A stretch of DNA of 64,000 nt from Antedon bifida (lineage: Eukaryota > Echinodermata > Crinoidea > Comatulida > Antedonidae): NCBI GenBank assembly GCA_963402885.1, contig OY727095.1:16993001-17057000 (forward strand), given 5' to 3'. Position 1 is the stretch's first letter. Every line of letters starts with the position of its first letter. Made by a program: the position numbers and the translations under genes. Under the pieces are notes generated by a model. The model did no database searches. It saw only the letters and a list, made by a program, of their open reading frames with translations, and was not told the DNA's origin. Of the stretch, positions 11,346 to 24,000 are shown in pieces.

Positions 11346-12817
11346 CAATTACATTTTACCTATATACATTTAAAACAAACATTTTTTTTCAATAAATTTT
11401 TTTTTTTTCACTACAATACAACCCACAAGCTGTATTACTATTTGTCTGTATAAAGCTTAGTTTAAATTGAATTTCTTTAAATTTATGATGAATTATTGAT
11501 TTTTTCATGTCTATAGATGCTTTCTAAGCCCTTGAACCTCACATGCACAATACATATTATAATATCAATATGGCTTAACAATAGCAAATGTTACATGATG
11601 GTGAACAATAAACACAAAATCAATATGTGGTTAGCAAATGTTACATATTATATATTCAGGAGAAATTTTACTCTTCCCTAATAATCCTATAATTTTTTTC
11701 ACAAACATTTGTACACACACATACATAACTTTCAGTGTCTTAAAAATGTTAAAATAAACCAGAAAATGTCACAGTCTATATTATAGTATATATTTTGAAA
11801 TGAAAGTGTGGTACAGTATAAACAAAGTTAGTTAAACATGAAATTTCAAAAGATGATTATTACAGTCATTGTCCAAGTATTGAAGTAACCACTAAAACTA
11901 CAATTCAGGCCCATAAGGTAGCAACACAAGGTTAGGGTGCACCACAGGTGTTAGGTAGTCCAAGAAGGAGAAAATGCTGAGAAAACTTCAAATTCAGGAA
12001 GGGGGCTAGTGAGGAAGGGGTTTGCAGGGAAATGAGGGTTTGCAGACAAAGGGGTTCATCCAAACCATAATCCCCACCCGTCTGCCTACGGCCTGCAATA
12101 TGATCCATTATTTCAATTTTTAAGATAAACTATATTTGCATTTATGCAATTGAATATTATTTACAAATTTCTAGTTTTAATTGGACAATATTTCTATAAT
12201 TTATAATTTTTTACTGTTGGTTGATGTTCTATGCTAAACCAGTATAGCATTGTTTACTGGCTATCTACTGGCTATTTCTGATTACAACAAACAGTCTATA
12301 TTAAATAAAATTACTGTAGTATTAGATAATAATAATGATAGATATAACTCACGCTACAACTGAATCTAAAACAGAATTACTGCTCCATAAAATTACTCTC
12401 GGAGGCTATTGTATGTCTAGACTCTCACTGGTATAGTATATAATTGCGCATCTCTATAAGGATGCAAACTGTGTAATGAAGATGTTTATTGTTATGCAAA
12501 TTACAAACACACATTTTACTGCGTTCTGTGTGTCACAGAACGTTCATAATGATCAACCTAGCATACTAGCCTATGTAATAGAAAATGTTATTATTATGGT
12601 TTTAAATATTATGATGAATTGATAATTTATTGTAGGTGTGTAAAAACATGTGAATGAAATTCAAGTAAACATACACTAGGCCAACACACACCATCATGTG
12701 ACTTTCTGCTGTTTGAAAACCCAATAAAATGATTTGGCAAAAACTAACAATGTAACAAAAAATTGCACTCCCTGTAGTTTTATTCTTATTAGATAAATGT
12801 TGATTTAAATGATTTTA

Positions 12818-13202
12818 AAAATTTAAAAATGTTATGATCTACAATATTTATTATTTTTGTTACTTAAACATTAGCAACTATTGAGTGAAAAAACTCTGCA
12901 TACGCTCAGTAACATCTGATAGTTGTGTAGTCGCTATTATTGTTTTTCAGAAATTGTTCTTTCCTAACCCAGCAGAAATTGCATTTCCGGATATTTTTCA
13001 GTGGAACATTAAAGACGCAATTGGCCTCTTACACTAAACAATTGTAATCACTATCATCGATCAATCGATTTTACAAAGTTGAGTCTGCCGCACATCTGTG
13101 TGTTGCCAGGCAAATGGGCGATTCTATTAAGACCAACTCACAAGAGCCAACAAGTAGGCCTGCTGAAGAAGAAACCTACATACCAATAACCTTCACAACT
13201 AT
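12818..13202. other. Intergenic, no gene seen
   Basis: AT-rich unique-looking sequence between the tandem duplication and the minisatellite. No convincing open frame or repeat. Confidence 0.5.
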
Positions 13203-14843
13203 TACAACCATGACATAGTTGCAGAAGCTGAATGGTTTGTAGGCAATACAACCATGACATAGTTGCAGAAGCTGAATGGTTTGCAGGCAATACAACCATG
13301 ACATAGTTGCAGAAGCTGAATGGTTTGTAGGCAATACAACCATGACATAGTTGAAGAAGCTGAATGGTTTGCAGGCAATACAACCATGACATAGTTGAAG
13401 AAGCTGAATGGTTTGTAGGCATACAACCATGACATAGTTGAAGAAGCTGAATGGTTTGTAGGCATACAACTATGACATAGTTGAAGAAGCTGAATGGTTT
13501 GCAGGCATACAACCATGACATAGTTGCAGAATCTGAATGGTTTGCAGGCATACAACTATGACATAGTTGCAGAAGCTGAATGGTTTGCAGGCATACAACC
13601 ATGACATAGTTGCAGAAGCTGAATGGTTTGCAGGCATACAACCATGACATAGTTGCAGAAGCTGAATGGTTTGCAGGCAATACAACCATGACATAGTTGC
13701 AGAAGCTGAATGGTTTGTAGGCAATACAACCATGACATAGTTGAAGAAGCTGAATGGTTTGCAGGCAATACAACCATGACATAGTTGAAGAAGCTGAATG
13801 GTTTGTAGGCATACAACCATGACATAGTTGAAGAAGCTGAATGGTTTGTAGGCATACAACCATGACATAGTTGTAGAAGCTGAATGGTTTGCAGGCATAC
13901 AACCATGACATAGTTGCAGAAGCTGAATGGTTTGCAGGCAATAATACAACCATGACATAGTTGCAGAAGCTGAATGGTTTGCAGGCAATAATACAACCAT
14001 GACATAGTTGCAGAAGCTGAATGGTTTGCAGGCAATAATACAACCATGACATAGTTGCAGAAGCTGAATGTTTGCAGGCATACAACCATGACATAGTTGT
14101 AGAAGCTGAATGATTAATTTGCAGGCATACAACCATGACATAGTTGCAGAAGCTGAATGGTTTGCAGGCAATAATACAACCATTACATAGTTGCAGAAAC
14201 TGAATGGTTTGCAGGCAATAATACAACCATGACATAGTTGCAGAAGCTGAATGGTTTGCAGGCAATAATACAACCATGACATAGTTGCAGAAGCTGAATG
14301 GTTTGCAAGCATACAACCATGACATAGTTGCAGAAGCTGAATGGTTTGCAGGCATACAACCATGACATAGTTGTAGAAGCTGAATAGTTTGCAGGCAATA
14401 ATACAACCATGACATAGTTGCAGAAGCTGAATGGTTTGCAGGCATACAACCATGACATAGTTGCAGAAGCTGAATGGTTTGCAGGCATACAACCATGACA
14501 TAGTTGCAGAAGCTGAATGGTTTGCAGGCATACAACCATGACATAGTTGCAGAAGCTGAATGGTTTGCAGGCATACAACCATGACATAGTTGCAAAAGCT
14601 GAATGGTTTGCAGGCAATAATACAACCATGACATAGTTGCAGAAACTGAATGGTTTGCAGGCATACAACCATGACATAGTTGCAGAAACTGAATGGTTTG
14701 CAGGCATACAACCATGACATAGTTGCAGAAACTGAATGGTTTGCAGGCATACAACCATGACATAGTTGCAGAAACTGAATGGTTTGCAGGCAATAATACA
14801 ACCATGACATAGTTGCAGAAGCTGAATGGTTTGTAGGCATACA
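13203..14843. repeat. Minisatellite, about 37 units of 43-47 bp
   Basis: The unit runs CATGACATAGTTGCAGAAGC followed by TGAATGGTTTGCAGGC and a linker of variable length: ATACAAC (43-bp unit), AATACAAC (44) or AATAATACAAC (47). Substitutions such as GTAG for GCAG and GAAG for GCAG recur in blocks, as expected from unequal exchange. Minus-strand frames stay open for hundreds of codons only because the unit lacks stops in those frames, so I do not call them genes. Confidence 0.95.
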
Positions 14844-16179
14844 TAATTATAAGCTTATTGTTGTAGGTAGACTAAAACAGATAGTGTTTAATTGCATTTA
14901 GGTTTTGACCTTACTACAACAGTTGAAAGCCATTGCACATTAACAATTCTTTTTAAACTTGTATGTGAGATTTGTATCACGTTTTTGTTGCAAATTAGAG
15001 TACAATTAACAAAATAAAAAAATTCTAAAATATTTATGTACCTTCAACATACATGTTTACATATAAACCAGGATATCCAGGAAACAGAACGATTAAAAAA
15101 ACTCCCTCATGGTATTTACTAAATTCTTGAGTTTGTAAATGATGTGGACAGTCTAGCAAGTTTAACATGATGAAAGAAATTGACAATTTATTATTATTAT
15201 CATAGAGGAACAAATTAAAATAAAGACAAAAGTACCATACTGAAAATCATAGAGATCTCTATGTTAACATATAATGTTTTAATTAACATTTTAATTAATG
15301 TTTTAAAATTAACATGTTTTTATGTATTAAAATACATACATAATAATTATAATTATACTGTAATAGTAATTTCAACATTAACACAACTAAAATATATATA
15401 ATATATATAATATCTTTATACTAATACCATTTTATTACAACATATCCATACAAAGATTAGTTGCCCAAATATTAGACTTTCCCCAAGTCTGTAGTTATTC
15501 TCTTTTTTTTTATGTTAGTCCACCAGTCAGCGTTTGATTTTTGTACTTTTATATGTATGAAACGCCATTGTGGCAATTGTAGTGATTAGTCACACATGTA
15601 AATATATATGCAAATTACTGATTGTCATTGATTGAATAAAAACCTGACGATTGCTGCCTTCGCGCGAGTCAACATAATAGAAGCCAGTGTGTATACATTT
15701 TATAATTATCGGGCATTCCGATCTACTATACCAGTTATCTTTTTACTAACATTAAGTAATTAGATCTACTATACCAGTTATCTTTTTACTAACATTAAGT
15801 AATTAGATAATTCTAGAACCTAGACTACCCAAATATCTCAAGTTAACATTTACTAAATTAGATAAGTAATTCAAAAAGAACACTCATTAGACAGATGTGT
15901 ATGAAATAATTACAGAAATTGCTTGACATGGACTTAGAGAAAAAAAGAAAATTAAAAATTGACAAAATATTAATTTCAATGCAGGTGGAAAGTCAATTTG
16001 ACGATGATAATTATTAAATTGTTAATGTCCAAAGTGTACTAAAGTACTCGATGCATGGAATACTTGTGAACATGAACAGTAGGCCTAAAGTTAGACTGAT
16101 TTATTTAAAAATGCTTGTAATTACTTTTTTTGTTTTATTTTGTAATAACATATTGATTGATATCTAGTTATTTTGTATA
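14844..16179. other. Intergenic AT-rich stretch with a 43-bp tandem duplicate
   Basis: No gene seen. A 43-bp unit starting GATCTACTATACCAG occurs twice in tandem at 15720-15762 and 15763-15805. The rest is A/T-rich with short TA-dinucleotide runs around 15390. Confidence 0.6.
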
Positions 16180-16183
16180 TTAA

Positions 16184-17816
16184 AGGGGGGTTCCGGGTTT
16201 AAAATGAATAGTAAAAAATGTAAAATATATTTGCTTGTCTCTTGAACGGTAAAAGTTTCAATTTATATAAGCGCCCAGTGAAGCAGAACGAAGGCTGTGA
16301 AATGAGGCCAGATTACAAGTGCAGCTACGGCGATATGACACTGTGTTACAGAATAGGAAATTCGTGAAATGGTCAATCTTCCGACGACTCGTTATCATTA
16401 ACCATATCAATTACTTTTATAAAATTATACTTATCTGATGTAATTTTAGTCGGTCTTCCCATTTATGAAGTCAATTTTCTATGAAAATTTATCAAAACAG
16501 TGAAAACTTAGATATGTTTGCACTTTACGTTTGCCGATTTTCGCACTGACTTAGGGAAAGCCTTCAAAATCAATGAAGCGTAACGTATACATTCCTGCTG
16601 AGCGAGGAGAGCGAGACGACGATACACGTGCTCTCTCCCCCCATGCTTGGCATCGTCACGTGATAAGCAGATACAGTATACAATACCAAACTGGTCGGGT
16701 CGAGTATACCCCGTCTATAATCGCAACATGAACGATGTACAGTATTTGATTGAAGGTCGACTCGACCTACCGGAATGGTATAGATAACATAGCTCGAATG
16801 AGAGAGAGTTGGAATATTTGTAAACATATTAGTATTGCTAATTTTAACAAGTGTAGCCTATAGTAAATGGCCTGGTAGTATCAATTCGCATAGGGTCTAC
16901 TACACTAGCTAGCTCAATTTTTAACTGGGCCGGATCGGCCAGGTCTCCTCCTACTACCTGGTCTACTTGCTTGATGCAGTATCCGCTTTTTTGGAGAGTA
17001 AACTAGGCCTATTTTAGGCCTACTTATAGACGATCGGGACACCATACGTGCGGACGGCGATCGGACCTTGTTTTGCCTCAATATTTACAGCCGATTTTGT
17101 AGAACGTTTTAGGTTTAGATTGTTTAGGAGTTTGGTTGATAGGATGGGTTTGGATCCACTGAGTTTTGTTATTTATGGGCCAATCGTTTAGTAGTAGGCT
17201 AGCTAGGCCCATGATGGGCCCCAATGTTTTAAAACGTAGGGTAGCCATCGACATCGTGGCATGGAATCCCTAGTCAGAATGGCTCTCACCCATGACAAAA
17301 AATGATTTAGGCTAGGCCTAGCCTAGTACTTGAAGCCGATAATACGATCTGAACTATTCGAGGTATAAAATTAGTATAACTGTATACAATCTATATATAA
17401 TCTGTACTAAATTTTGTATTTCATTAAATCTCAAATAAATATATGCTATTACTGTTATTATTACACTTTAGGCCTAGCTTAGAAAATCTACAAAAAATGT
17501 ATTTCACAATGATCGGGTGGTCGTCGTTTGACAGGGGAGAGAGATGTAAATTAGTTGACAAACACAACGTACATGACGTCGCGAGTTTGGAATCCACTGA
17601 TGACGTGATTTTGTGAATATCTCATGAATATTAATGAGCTTCCCTAAGCTGCTGAAAAACAGACTTTCCATGAATTTACCCTAAAATGTATATGAAATTT
17701 AATTTTTTTAATTTCTCGTTATTACTTCTTCATTCTGACATGTCTATATTGTTATAATATTTTTTATTTAATAAATAAACGATATTTAAAAGCAATTTTA
17801 AACCCAGAATCCCCCT
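16184..17816. mobile_element. TTAA-flanked non-autonomous DNA element, 1633 bp
   Basis: The left end AGGGGGGTTCCGGGTTTAAA and the reverse complement of the right end AGGGGGATTCTGGGTTTAAA form a 22-bp inverted repeat with two mismatches. TTAA flanks both sides (16180-16183 and 17817-17820). TTAA duplication is the hallmark of piggyBac-type transposition, so a piggyBac-mobilised MITE is the best guess. The interior has a GC-richer patch (16570-17300) but no transposase; the 85-codon minus frame at 16570-16827 resembles nothing I know. Confidence 0.7.
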
Positions 17817-17859
17817 TTAACACCAATTAAATGTTGTATAAATGTGCGCTATACAAGTA

Positions 17860-17884
17860 ATAATAATAATAATAATAATAATAA
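17860..17884. repeat. (AAT)n microsatellite
   Basis: Uninterrupted TAA/AAT run. The surrounding 17821-18420 has no gene that I can support. Confidence 0.9.
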
Positions 17885-18420
17885 TTACTTCATCAACTGG
17901 AATGTAATATACAACTAATATAAACACCCAATAAAACGGCCTGGTTTAAATTACTGATTCCAATATTTTCAGTCCCTCAAGGCACCATGTGGCACTTCAA
18001 ATGTTTCACGATACAAACTTTGTCGTGGCCCAGTGTCTGCAGAACTTACTGTAGATTACTAAAGTCTGGCAGTGAGTTACTGTACCACTAGTATAGTAGA
18101 AATACCAAAGTTTTAGATTTTAAGGTCTCCAATAGTGCAATAGCCCACCCAGGACTTGCATACAAATCACACACAACTCCTCTTGTTGAGGAGCATTTAC
18201 CATGTTTGGAAAGTAAAGTGGTTGGCTGTGCGATTATAAGAATTTCATGTATGTTCCTCATTAGGTTTTGTAACAGATTTTCTTGTGCAATTTATTTAGG
18301 CTGTTTAACTTCATTAAAAAACACAGCAATATTATTTACAATTTGAGCAAGGAATTCTTTTCGTAACTTCGAATTGTGCAAAAGCGGTGCAGTGACCAAA
18401 ATACATGGGCAATGTATTGT

Positions 18421-18995
18421 TATTTACCTCCGCCAAGGAGGTATATATAATCGATCGTGTGTGTTTGTTAGCAGGATTACTCAAAAAGTAATTACAAAAT
18501 CTTTAGCAAAATGAATATACAGATAGATATGTGGTCAAGGACCATTGAATTAAATTTTGGGACCATTTGGGACCATGGTCCCAATTCTGGACCACTTTTT
18601 AGTATACTTTTTCAGACCTACTAGTGTTAAAAAATAGGACAGCATTTTTCAAAAGCCGGCGAGCAGTCTTAAAGTAACAAGTAAACTGAAATTGCATTTT
18701 CTTGAGAACTACTTGTCCAAAAAACTTCATTTTTGTACAAGAGGCAAGAGTTATAATTTGTAATTTTAAAACATAATATGATTTAATGTGTACCTTTTTT
18801 GATGCGAGTAGTTTAAAAAACCTATTTCTTTTCAAATTCACTCGTTTGATTTTCGTGTTGCTGTTCTATTGTTAGTCAACTGAAGCTATATTGTTGTTGA
18901 AAGGCTTGTTACATAATCATTACACCAAACTCGCATACACATGCTTGTAGTGAAATTAGCCTAAATCACAAACAGCATTAAGACACACACAAACA
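18421..18995 (-). mobile_element. A-box-like repeat, copy C, inverted
   Basis: Reverse-complement match to the repeats at 7623-8245 and 10115-11345. On the minus strand it ends in the hairpin ACCTCC-TTGGC-GGAGGT (18426-18442) with no GGTTATCC hairpin after it. This copy indicates that the ACCTCC hairpin is the element's own 3' end and that the GGTTATCC hairpin in copies A and B was added by a second process. The 80-codon frame inside is not a gene. Confidence 0.65.
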
Positions 18996-20868
18996 TATAA
19001 TATATTTTTTCCTGGAGAAATCTTATGTAGGAGAATTTTACAGTAGGCTCTCGGAGTGGCTTTCTAGTTAAGGTATTGTTATCATTAACAATGTCATTTT
19101 CATGTCAGATTTTATGAGCTGCACATTTCGACTACTTCAGCTGGTTCATCTTTCGTATGTGTTTTTACTGATCAAAGCCCAGGGATTCCACTTTTAAAAT
19201 CTATGTATATCAGGTAATGGTCTCCAGTATTGAGATGCAATAAGGATGTAACATACAAACTCAAGAAATAAACAATTACCTGCATTTTTCACGAGGTGCG
19301 TATTGTTTACACATCCACTTTATTTTCGACCATTCATTTTATTTATGAACAAAACATGCAAGTATTAGGATACAGCAAGAAAAAACATAAAAAATGTGGG
19401 AAGATTCATCCAAAAACGAGAAATTATGAATTTTATAAAATTTTTGGAATGTATATCATTATTATTTATCATTCTTTCCAGAATATTAATAAATGATATA
19501 TTGGGTACATAACTGATTCAAAAGCGACCAATTCGAAACATGAACGATTTCAAATGCGGTTGTGGATCATCAGTGTCAGACTGGTTATCTTGGGAAGCAG
19601 GACAGGGGCCTTCTGGCCAAATTAATAATATAACAGAGCACACTTTAGGCCTCCTACTCCACAAATCTGTATTCGTATATTATAGGCTACTACTACTAGT
19701 GACGATCGGGCCCAGACTATCGGGCCCAGACGATTGGGCCCAGACGATCAGGCCCAACAAACAAGACGATCGGGGATGTTATTTTGGTTGCAATTAAACC
19801 AACTTTTGGAAATTGTATGGCGTGCGTCAGTCTAGCTATGCATCTTTTATCATATCTGTCATGTTTTTTAAATCGATTGGGTTTTATTGCGTCACGCCAT
19901 TTTGTATTTGCCGCACTAAATACATTTTCGTGATTATTATTATACATTTCGTGATCGTTTTTATAGTTATGCCTACTGATAGATTATTAATTTTTTTAGA
20001 CGATGAGTATTTATTATGCTAACTATATATATTTCATTTACTTTATTACAGATGAGGAGAGGATGTGCTTTTCCAAATATGATTGTTTATAATTATACTA
20101 ATTAAATGTTAACATTGTTTAAATATGTAATCATTTTAATGTAATGTTATGTGGTGGTAGGAGATGAGACGAGTTAACTTTCCTTTGCGCCTGTTGTTCT
20201 TCAGCAAGTGTTTACTGTGATACAATCCGGGGGATTCCCCTTAAAATAAAACATAGCGTGTTACGGAATAAACATCAAAGCAGTAACAGTTGCCTGCCAA
20301 AAGTGGAAACAGTTTGAATTTATAATATTTTCAATAAGGTTCTCGGTCATTATCATTGCAGTAAAATAAAAAGCAAATAAAAGAAGTCTGTGTCTTATAC
20401 ATAATGGTTTGTAATTAACATCTGGTTAATTTCTGCATGTACACTTTTGTGGGTAAATCATATTCTTAATATATCCATAGCAATATGCTATGGTAGATTC
20501 ATCTTTCCTTTAATCAACAGTATTATTTTATAATATTGGGTTAAAAAAATGTACTCTGGTATTCCACTTGTATTGTAGGCATAGAAAGAACGCCCCATTG
20601 GTAATAAATACTCTATTACTAATTATAGGGAGAGAGAGAGAGTCCCACCCGAGAACTACTTGCGAATTTTTTCGCAAGTATTCTCAAATGTACTTAGTAT
20701 AAAGTACAAATTACGTCAGAGTAGGGCAAAACATCTAATTACTCAACTCCCTGACGCAAAAACTATAAATAAAATAACGATGAGTCGGACCGCTAATATT
20801 TACACATTTTTATGCGATCGTTCATAGTTTCTTGGTTGTCTCGAGCGTTGCTGGACTACGCACAGCCA
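18996..20868. other. Intergenic; short GATCGGGCCC repeats and a hairpin
   Basis: No supportable gene. At 19700-19770 a 15-bp word (GACGATCGGGCCCAA and variants) recurs about five times. A near-perfect hairpin with arms TACTTGCGAA/TTCGCAAGTA lies at about 20657-20680. An 85-codon frame at 19540-19797 runs through the 15-bp repeat and is probably chance. Confidence 0.5.
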
Positions 20869-20877
20869 GGCCCGCGT
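20869..20877. repeat. Target-site duplication of MULE, left (GGCCCGCGT)
   Basis: This 9-bp word immediately precedes the left TIR and is identical to the 9 bp following the right TIR. A 9-bp duplication is typical of Mutator-like elements. Confidence 0.95.
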
Positions 20878-20960
20878 GCGTATTTTTTTTTTCCAGGACG
20901 AACGTGGGCAATTTACATAAATGGGCGTGGCTTAACCTCCAAAATACTCTCGCGCATGCG
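20878..20960 (+). repeat. MULE terminal inverted repeat, left
   Basis: 83 bp, an exact reverse complement of 27751-27833. It contains a T10 tract near the outer end and TCGCGCATGCG at the inner end. Transposase binding and a promoter would be expected here by analogy with other MULEs. Confidence 0.95.
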
Positions 20961-21010
20961 CGTATTGTCTAAAAAAAGTTTTACTTTCTAGAGAGAGTAT
21001 ATGCAGAGAG

Positions 21011-24000
21011 ATGGCGAGTTGTTTAGCTGGGAATGCTTGCCCTGATCTAAAACTCGATACATGTCCTCGATTGCAGGTAAATTTTATCTCATCTTGTTTG
21101 AATGATGCATTGTTTTTCATGGGAGCTTATTAAGTTATTTTTTGACCCAAAATGTTCAAAGAATTTCACAAAAAATGCAGTAGAATTGGTCTCACACAAT
21201 CGATCGGTAGCCTAGTTCAGGTAGTGTGTGTAGGCTAGTGTTTGTTGTATACACAATAAATTACATGCGCGTGTACACTGTTACTTGTTGTACAACTACC
21301 TATATAGGCCTACTCTAGTTATACTCATACATATAGACGTTGAAATGTTGTGTAAATCTCATGGTATTAAAACAATCACCCCAGTGTGTCATTCGGGCTG
21401 CAGCGTGGTCTGTGGCATACTGCAGGGATCAAAGGCAATGTGTGTAATGTAAAAAATGGTTCTGAAGCAGAAATAAACAAATGAGAACAGGGTACCATAT
21501 GTATAATTACATGGTATATGTAGATCTGTCCATAACCTATGACATCTTTCCCAGCCCAGTAGAGCATAGCCCTACATATTAAAAGCAAGTCATTTGCTTT
21601 TAAAAAGGACAACGTTTGGCTTGATAATGGGTTAATTACTACAAGTACAACACTTAATTTCGTCATAAACACACCCCTTTTAATATTATTCTTTCAACAG
21701 GGACAAACAAGTAAAATACATACATGTTTGTTTTCGTCATAAGATGTTGGTTGCTCTAGACCTCTTTTTGTTGAATGTTTTGAGGTCTGTCACATCACCA
21801 GCATACTGATTAAGGCCATTTTTATGCCATTAAAGCCATCTGATTATAAATTAATTTCTCTTACAGATAATACTTCCAGAATTGCAATCAGGTCACAAGT
21901 ATAAAATTTGCCACTATGAAGAAAACGGAAATTCAATGCTATGTACCCTAAGGTTACCACTCACCTCTGCTGAAGAAACACTAAGGTGGCTTAAAGAGTT
22001 TGAAGGAACTTCTTACTCAACATGGAGGACAAACAAAACATATCCAAATAGCGGACAAAAAAATGTCTTCCGGGTATGTACAGAAATTTGTCTCGTATCG
22101 TGTGTGAAAGTTGTGACAGCTGTAAGGATATTATTTTAACTGTTGATAGTTGTCAGTATAAATTACTACTTGGGTTTTGTTTTTGTGTTTTTGGTTTTTT
22201 TTTATCTTTTGTGGTTAACCACCACCTTTATTCATTCAATGTTTGTAAACAACAATTACAGAATCTCTAAGAATTTTCTACATTTTTTTGCTATTTTCTT
22301 ATTTTTATCCTCTTTAATATTAATAATAATTTTAATATTTTGACTTATACGTAGTACCCAATGTTTTCTTAATGTATTAATTTGTTTTGTCTAAAATATA
22401 TGTTTACATTATTTTCTGCATATTTTTTTATGTTATCTATTACAAAATATATTGCATTAATAAAAAGTTGTTTACTTATGAAACGTTTGTTAACTTATTT
22501 ATTATAATTTGTGTGTCTTTTAGTTTATATATATAGTTGTGTTGTGTTTCGTTAACAGGAATTTATCACTATCAGCTAATTTCCATAGTTTTGTTTTTGT
22601 TTTTATTAGAGGTTTTGAAGAATTATCATGAATTCGATAAAAGTTCACATTGCAGCAAGGAATTTTGTATGGTTTGATTTGGACAGGATAAAGATCTTTA
22701 ATAAAATAGCTATGATAACAAGTTCTAAATCAGATGGGCACAAATGCTGTTTTGCAATATTGTACCAAATACTCATCATCTGAAGTATGCTAACATTACT
22801 TTACGTAATAAATATTTTCTACATACAGTATCATCAGTTTGATAATTATTGTCCTGTTTTTAATGGATGGAACCTGCCACCTCCTGATTGACATGATGTA
22901 TGTTTTTTTATAACAGGTTGACTTGCACTGTCACCATAACACCCATCCACGATCCTCAACAGCTGACCTGAAGAAAGGTTCCAAAAACACCAACTGCCCG
23001 AGCACAATGTTTGTCATAGTGAAGAGGACAGCTGACTGTCGTGGTCGAAACAGGTAAGCATGATTGTTTTTAAAGAAATTTAAAAGACATGACGGTATAG
23101 AAACAATACATTGACGCAGATTTAAAAAATGTAAATGTTAGGCCTATTAATTTGGCACTGGTTCTAATCCTCCTGAGAAAAAGCTACCATCTGCAAGAAA
23201 ATTGTGTTAACCACTTCATTTCTTTGAGTTGAAATATGTTGTACCAATTCAAATGACAAGGATTTATGTGTGTCTTAATATCAACACACACAGTTTACTT
23301 TTGTTTAAATTGTTTTCCCAAGTTCCTGTACTGTCTGTCTCTGATGATTCATTAAAGCCAATGCATCAGTTACAGCTTAAATTTTTGTTTTAACTGTTCA
23401 GGTCTAAAGATAAACACATAGGGCAAGGTTATCCAACAATCATAACCTTGAAGTGGGATCACAACCATGAGGTGGCAAGTGCTGATGCCCTTCGAGAAAG
23501 GGATGTAAGTGATGATGCAACGGAGAAGCTTCTTGAGCTCTACAGATCAGGCCATTCACCATCATCTGCTCTGGATACCATCAAATATGATCTTCAAGAA
23601 GGCTGTACAGATGTTGAGTACACAAGAGTCTCTGCAGACAGAGCCCATTGCCCTGATTTGCAGTACTGTTACAGGTAACATTCTGTCTATGCTTTTCAAA
23701 GTTCTACATTGCTCTTTTCAAAATTGTATACAGTTTGGGAACAGGATGTTTGATTGATCTTCAGGGTCTATAGAAACAAGTAAAAATGCTTGAAGCATTC
23801 CAATTTGTCCGGGCTGCTTAGTGGACGAAAACAAAAAACTTTATCAAGTATTTATATAGTATGCAAGCGACAAAAAATGTATACCTAATTTTTGGTATGT
23901 GTTCTCTTTTGTTGATTTTAGGGTATTTTACAAGGAATTCAGGACACACTATGGGGACACCGGTGGAGCAAAAATGATGCTATTCCTTGACAAAAAGGTT

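Larger units (their letters stand above)
9709..12817 (+). repeat. Segmental tandem duplication, copy 2 (3109 bp)
   Basis: This is the second copy of the 7201-9708 unit. It carries the 573-bp MITE (10161-10733) and an intact additional hairpin ACCTCC-TTGGC-GGAGGT near 11278-11294 that copy 1 has lost by deletion. High identity over the rest implies a recent duplication. Confidence 0.9.

Noticed and set aside
13203..14843. CRISPR-like regular repeats
   Set aside because: Units abut with no unique spacers, the host is eukaryotic and no cas genes exist; the same applies to the arrays at 40.9-42.2 and 31.3 kb.
13138..14844. Long minus-strand open frames (up to 568 codons) through the minisatellite
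   Set aside because: The frames are open only because the repeat unit lacks stops; the same unit is read in different phases as linker length varies, with no splice sites or known domain.
16570..16827. 85-codon minus frame inside the TTAA element
   Set aside because: No similarity to any transposase motif and no neighbouring exon.
20657..20680. Hairpin as a bacterial-type terminator
   Set aside because: Eukaryotic context; it is simply a short inverted repeat next to the MULE.
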